In this document: one piece after another, positions 60,079-64,000 of the stretch
How the letters are laid out: every line of letters starts with the position of its first letter
Position numbering within the stretch: the first letter of the stretch is position 1
Origin: Sphagnum compactum
Taxonomy: Eukaryota > Bryophyta > Sphagnopsida > Sphagnales
Direction: 5' to 3'
Length of the DNA: 64,000 bases
Assembly: GCA_965153455.1 (NCBI GenBank)
Contig: OZ234499.1
Coordinates: 10,474,271 to 10,538,270, forward strand
Position numbers and translations under genes: made by a program
Notes under the pieces: model-generated
Databases searched by the model: none
What the model was told of the DNA's origin: nothing
Seen by the model: only the letters and a program-made list of their open reading frames with translations

Positions 60079-60400
60079 CACTAGAACTCCAACAAAAAAA
60101 GGAAAAAAAAAAAAAAACTAAGAGCAAACACTAGAAGATCTAAACAAAGACAGTTGAAAAAGAGCTACAACAAACAAGTACTCAGGTACTATATCAATCT
60201 GAGACTCTAGCTCGATCAGAGAGAAAAGATTTAATTGAATTGTCGCAATACCCAAAACTCCAAAAACAGTGATTTCCTCAAAGAGATCCAAATGTAGGCG
60301 AGGAATTGTGTGTATGAGAGAGAGAGAGAGACAGATGTGTTGAGAGGAGAGCTGAGCATATGGAGATGGGCAATTGAGCAAGTGTATTATAACAGATATG
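60079..60400 (-). promoter_or_regulatory. Leader and TATA-like box of the polyketide synthase gene
   Basis: On the minus strand a TTATAATA box at 60392-60385 predicts a start near 60360. The leader then has a (CT)n tract (about 60334-60319) and a poly-T run just before the ATG, both common in plant 5' leaders. Confidence 0.5.
60231..60359 (-). other. Possible upstream ORF (42 codons)
   Basis: An ATG at 60359 opens a 42-residue frame that ends at TAA 60231, upstream of the polyketide synthase start. It only matters if transcription starts before 60359, which is right at the predicted start site. No conserved peptide is recognised. Confidence 0.25.
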
Positions 60401-60569
60401 TTGTGAAGAAGACCGAAACTGCTGCAACTTTGTGGGTGCGCAAAAAGAGAGGAATTGGTGCAGAAATTTGACTGCAAGCTGACCTGCGGCGTAGCAAGTA
60501 ATCAGCGACTGTAGAGCGTCAAGCCCCCCATGAAAAGCGTCCAAAATTGAAACTTTTTCTGGTTTGACC

Positions 60570-60665
60570 ACCCTAGGTAGGTACGTATGTATGTATGAAT
60601 GTACGTATGATTATTTTTGTACGCACGTATGCTGATTTCTGTATACGTATGTATGCTGATTTTTG
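60570..60665. repeat. GTAT/GTAC-type tetranucleotide tract
   Basis: Repeated GTATGTATGTAT, TACGTATG and TGTACGCACGTATG strings, with a repeated GTATGCTGATTT block. An impure microsatellite upstream of the polyketide synthase gene. Confidence 0.75.
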
Positions 60666-60914
60666 TTGGGGTGTTTTTTTTTTTTTTTCCCCATTTTTTT
60701 GTCACATGGAGCTACTACCTACTCTCTTGACAATACGTATTTTGAAATGTCTAGGATTGACCTATAACGGTCAGCAGTCTCTCCCCAGACACACAGTAGC
60801 TTCCTTCTTGGAGGGTCAAAGGCCAACTAGCAAATTTCTTTCATGCCCACTTATTGAACACTTGTATGTGTGGCCTCTCCCCCCCCCCCCAAACCCGTGT
60901 TTTGTTATTTCAAT

Positions 60915-61010
60915 TCTGTCATGTTGGTACATGAGCATCCATCCACAAGAGGATTTAGCCACATTTGGTTATAGATCAGCATCGAAGTAGAAATTTTAAT
61001 CCTGTTGGGC
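60915..61010 (+). repeat. Dispersed repeat family 2, copy 4
   Basis: GAGCATCCATCCACAAGAGG, then ATTTAGCCACATTTGGTTATAG, preceded by TTTCAATTCTGTCATGTTGG. This is close to copy 2 at 56640. Confidence 0.7.
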
Positions 61011-61914
61011 GGTTCTCACTTTTTTGTGAAATCGCCAATTCTGATTCTCACAGTCCATTTTAAAGAATCTCATTATTAATAAAAAGAAAAAAACATTTAG
61101 ATAACCTTTAAGGGTTTCAGCTTTTTGAGAAAACAATTCTAACGATTTTCAGTCTTGCTGGTTCTTAATTAAATTATTAAACTTGCCCCCTTTTGTAGAA
61201 GAGCCCAAAGCTTCTTCGTGAAGCTCCCGCTGAAGGAGCCGTTGAGAGGGCTAGCGGCACCCAAACTAAACCCTAAACCTAACTAAACACTAAAGTTTTC
61301 CTTAAAGTCGTCCTGTTTTCACCCTGTCTTTGGGCCTCTTTTCACTCCCTATTCCCTCTTTGAGTGAGGTCTGCAAAGTAAAGAAATTTTATTAAATGTG
61401 GGTATGAAATGCTAAAAAAACTCAGCATTTAATTCACAAAGATCGAGGTAATTATAGTGGTTGTACATGTAGGAGCAGTGAAAATATATGTAGCAGCAGT
61501 GGAGGCGCTCAGGAAAAAGGAAAGCCGGGTCAAAACCGGATGAAACTCCGTTTGGCATAACAAGTGGTGCATTTCTGAGTTTGACCCTCCGTTGAAGAAG
61601 GCTAATGTACTTTTTTTGGAGGGTTTTTTTTAATCTCACTCGGTTTTGGACCAAACTCACCAAACTCAGGGCACTGGTGCCGTGTTTTCCTTGACTTGAC
61701 CGAAAACTTGACTAAACACCCTGAAAACCGGTGCCCATATGGTTTATTACACTTAAAGGTTATCAGAAAGGATTCAATTGATACCCTTTTAAAGCTTTCA
61801 GAAAGTCGATTCTCACTTGGGAGAGAATCAACGGGCAGGTTCTCAAAAAGATTATCACTTAATGTTCATGGAATTTGCACAAATTTCATGCCTTTTTTTC
61901 ACAACTTTGTGATG

Positions 61915-62060
61915 TAATTGGAGTGGCCATCATCCATAAGAGGCTTTAGCCAGATTTGATTACATACTAGATATGAAAGTGGAGAAAACCCATAATCCTT
62001 TTATATTTTTGGCTACCTACTGGGACTTATCATAAAAATCTGATGAATCAGAATTTTTTT
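61915..62060 (+). repeat. Dispersed repeat family 2, copy 5
   Basis: GTGGCCATCATCCATAAGAG, then GCTTTAGCCAGATTTGATTA, later CCTTTTATATTTTTGGCTAC and CTACTGGGACTTA. The 3' part matches the copy at 36770. Confidence 0.7.
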
Positions 62061-62234
62061 GTTTCAAAATCTGGCGAATTTGGGCCAATTTTTTTAATTA
62101 AAATTCCTTTGAATAGGTCGAAATCACATGTTTCAGGTCGAAATTAGGCAAAATTTGGCCATGAAAAAGACACTGAGTATCATCAATAGAGTTTTTATTT
62201 TACTTTAAAACATTTCCATGAAATTGTTTGATAT

Positions 62235-62360
62235 TCTGGATTATCATCAATAAAGTTTAGCCAAAAAAATTGGTGATAGACATCAAATATGAAACTAGAA
62301 TGTTTAAAGAATCCCTTTATATTTTTGCAACCTGCTGAACTTGTTGTAGAAATCTCACAA
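62235..62360 (+). repeat. Dispersed repeat family 2, weak copy 6
   Basis: Keeps CATCAATAAAGTTTAGCCA, a CAAATATGAAACTAGA block, CCCTTTATATTTTTGCAACC and a CTGCTGAACTTG tail in family order, but the core is worn. Confidence 0.45.
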
Positions 62361-62386
62361 CTATATATATATATATATATATATAT
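62361..62386. repeat. (TA)n microsatellite
   Basis: About twelve TA units immediately after the weak family 2 copy. Confidence 0.85.
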
Positions 62387-64000
62387 TCAAAATCTGACAA
62401 ATTAAACAAAAAAAATTTCACAATTATTTTTTGTATGTGTTGAAATCTAAATTATTTGAGACTTGGAGGAATGTTTTCAGGGTATTCAATTTCTAGTGTT
62501 AAAACTGGGGTTTAGGGTCAGATTCTTCTTTGTGACTTGGACCTGAGCTCTCACCCTTTTTGTTGGAACCAGGGTAGCAAGCAAACTATGGAAGTAGTCT
62601 TTTGCTACATCCGGACTGAAACTGGATTCCTGACAAAACATTCTTGAAAAGAGAAAAAAGAGTAAGTTTTTTAACTAAGCAAGTTGATCTTGTTTTTTTT
62701 AATTGACAAATAGGTTAACTTCAAAATTAAATATTAATTTTTATTAGTTGTTGAACTCTATGCCTATATAGACCATGGTTTTAAATTGTTAAAAAACTTT
62801 ATGTTTATACAATATTTAGCATAGGGGAGTGTGTAACCTATACATGAAAATTTGAAATTAAACTTGAGTTTCGAACCAAGCGTGGAGATTCTTGAATTCA
62901 ACACAAATGTGCTGAAATCAAAACCATAAGATTTAAAAATGGAAAGAATCGGGCTCAAACCCATACGCAAAAAAACCTACAAATATCTTTAAAGAAACAA
63001 AACCAGGATGGGAGGTTCTCTTTATTAGAGGAGGAACCACACAACACCAGTTTGGACTTTGGACGACTTAAAAAGGCTCCATCAAAAGTAGTCATGAAAA
63101 CTTAGAGTCTAAAAGGTAACCCCACCCCCTAAAGTCTTAAATAGGACTTGGTGTCAACAATGGTAGCTTCATATTTTCTCATTCTGTTGGATTAATAATA
63201 TTTAGGTCAATGAGAAATCAGATTGTTGTGGACTCAAGTCTACTAGAGGCCAAGGAGTCACCAAATTTTTCACCTTGAGGCTTGCACTGGCTACCACACA
63301 ATGCACAGTCTGAACACAGGTTATTTGGTGGCTACATGTGTTTATAGCTTATGTACTCCATGGCAAATGGACCTAAATAGTTGTACACTATTGACAATTG
63401 TATGTAATTTTTTTAGTGCATGCACAAATTCTCTTCAATAGGTATCCAGTTGAGGACACTGTGTTCATTGATGGTGGAAAGCTCATTGTTCTGAAAAAAA
63501 TAAAATGAAATAAAACACATGTTTTGACTTTTGACACAACCCGCCTTAACCTTTAAATATCATTTGACCAAAACAGTACCACTTTGAAAGAGGAATCATC
63601 CCTTACAAACCTCCAGAAAAGCCATGTAAAACGTGGGATTTTTTTGGAAAATCCAAATCTGTAAAGTTGTAGACAACTTCAAGCTGGATTTTTTGGTAGC
63701 AAAAAAAAAAAGGGGATGCAGATGAGATATGAAAAATCCCCATTATTGTTGAGAGTGAAATTTTCTTGATTTTGGGCAGCTCTGAGAATTTCAAGTCTTT
63801 AGAGATTTTGACATAGCTACCATTCTTCAAGGATTGAAAAATTTCTAAGGTACATAGAAGGCATCCATATGCAGTGGGTGCCAAAAAAAATTTCACAAAA
63901 AGGCTTTGGACAAGAAAGAAATGAATGGTCAAAGATGCACTGTACAAATTGGATATCTATTGAATGCAAAGTATTGCTACAACACTTAAATGATCAAGAG

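Larger units (their letters stand above)
60665..64000. other. AT-rich repeat region, right end of window
   Basis: No gene supported. It contains three dispersed-repeat family 2 copies (about 60915, 61915 and a weaker one at 62235), a poly-C run at 60879-60890 and a TA tract at 62361-62386. Minus-strand frames at 61412-61663, 62764-62970 and 63603-63947 are AT-rich and without a motif. Confidence 0.5.

Noticed and set aside
1-64000. CRISPR array, tRNA or rRNA genes, bacterial-type operons
   Set aside because: No regularly spaced repeats, no cloverleaf with a GTTCGA-type T arm and no rRNA-like block were seen by eye. A tRNAscan and Rfam run would be decisive for RNA genes.

Overview
This is a nuclear segment from a land plant. 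The genes have short GT-AG introns, CT-rich leaders and plant-specific families (TRM/LONGIFOLIA-like, PLATZ, organelle mTERF, type III polyketide synthase), set in long AT-rich stretches full of decayed repeats. The polyketide synthase combines a chalcone-synthase frame with active-site substitutions not seen in canonical angiosperm chalcone synthases. That, together with the sparse gene density, suggests a non-flowering lineage (fern, lycophyte or gymnosperm). The species cannot be fixed from this window.

Six protein-coding genes can be rebuilt exon by exon. From left to right they are: a TRM/DUF4378 microtubule-associated scaffold gene (+, 12.3-17.1 kb) with a very long CT-rich leader; a divergent PLATZ zinc-finger gene (+, 28.3-29.5 kb); an isoflavone-reductase/PCBER-like NAD(P)H reductase with five exons (+, 44.8-46.6 kb); an organelle mTERF gene with three exons (-, 48.1-50.8 kb); a GNAT acetyltransferase with four coding exons (+, 52.9-55.1 kb), head-to-head with the mTERF gene; and a chalcone-synthase-superfamily type III polyketide synthase with the classic cysteine-codon intron (-, 58.8-60.1 kb). 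These are independent genes, not a cluster. The reductase and the synthase both belong to phenylpropanoid/polyketide families but sit 12 kb apart with two housekeeping-type genes between them.

The rest is repeat-rich. The clearest mobile element is a 914-bp solo LTR (20681-21594) with a perfect 5-bp target duplication. There is also a MITE-like family with GGTGTACC-type inverted ends flanked by TTAA (three copies, one inverted), a dispersed family carrying an ATCATCCATAAGAGG-like core (five or six copies, mostly around the synthase gene), a second pair of dispersed repeats, a roughly 390-bp foldback element just upstream of the reductase promoter, and a miRNA-precursor-like hairpin downstream of the PLATZ gene. 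A minus-strand stretch at 18.6-20.1 kb holds broken coding sequence with a C2H2/U1-like finger of unknown family.

No CRISPR array, no virus-like gene and no convincing tRNA or rRNA gene was seen. No clear previously undescribed multi-gene system was found. The strongest leads are the altered polyketide synthase pocket, the half-degraded PLATZ zinc site, the foldback elements and the repeat families.
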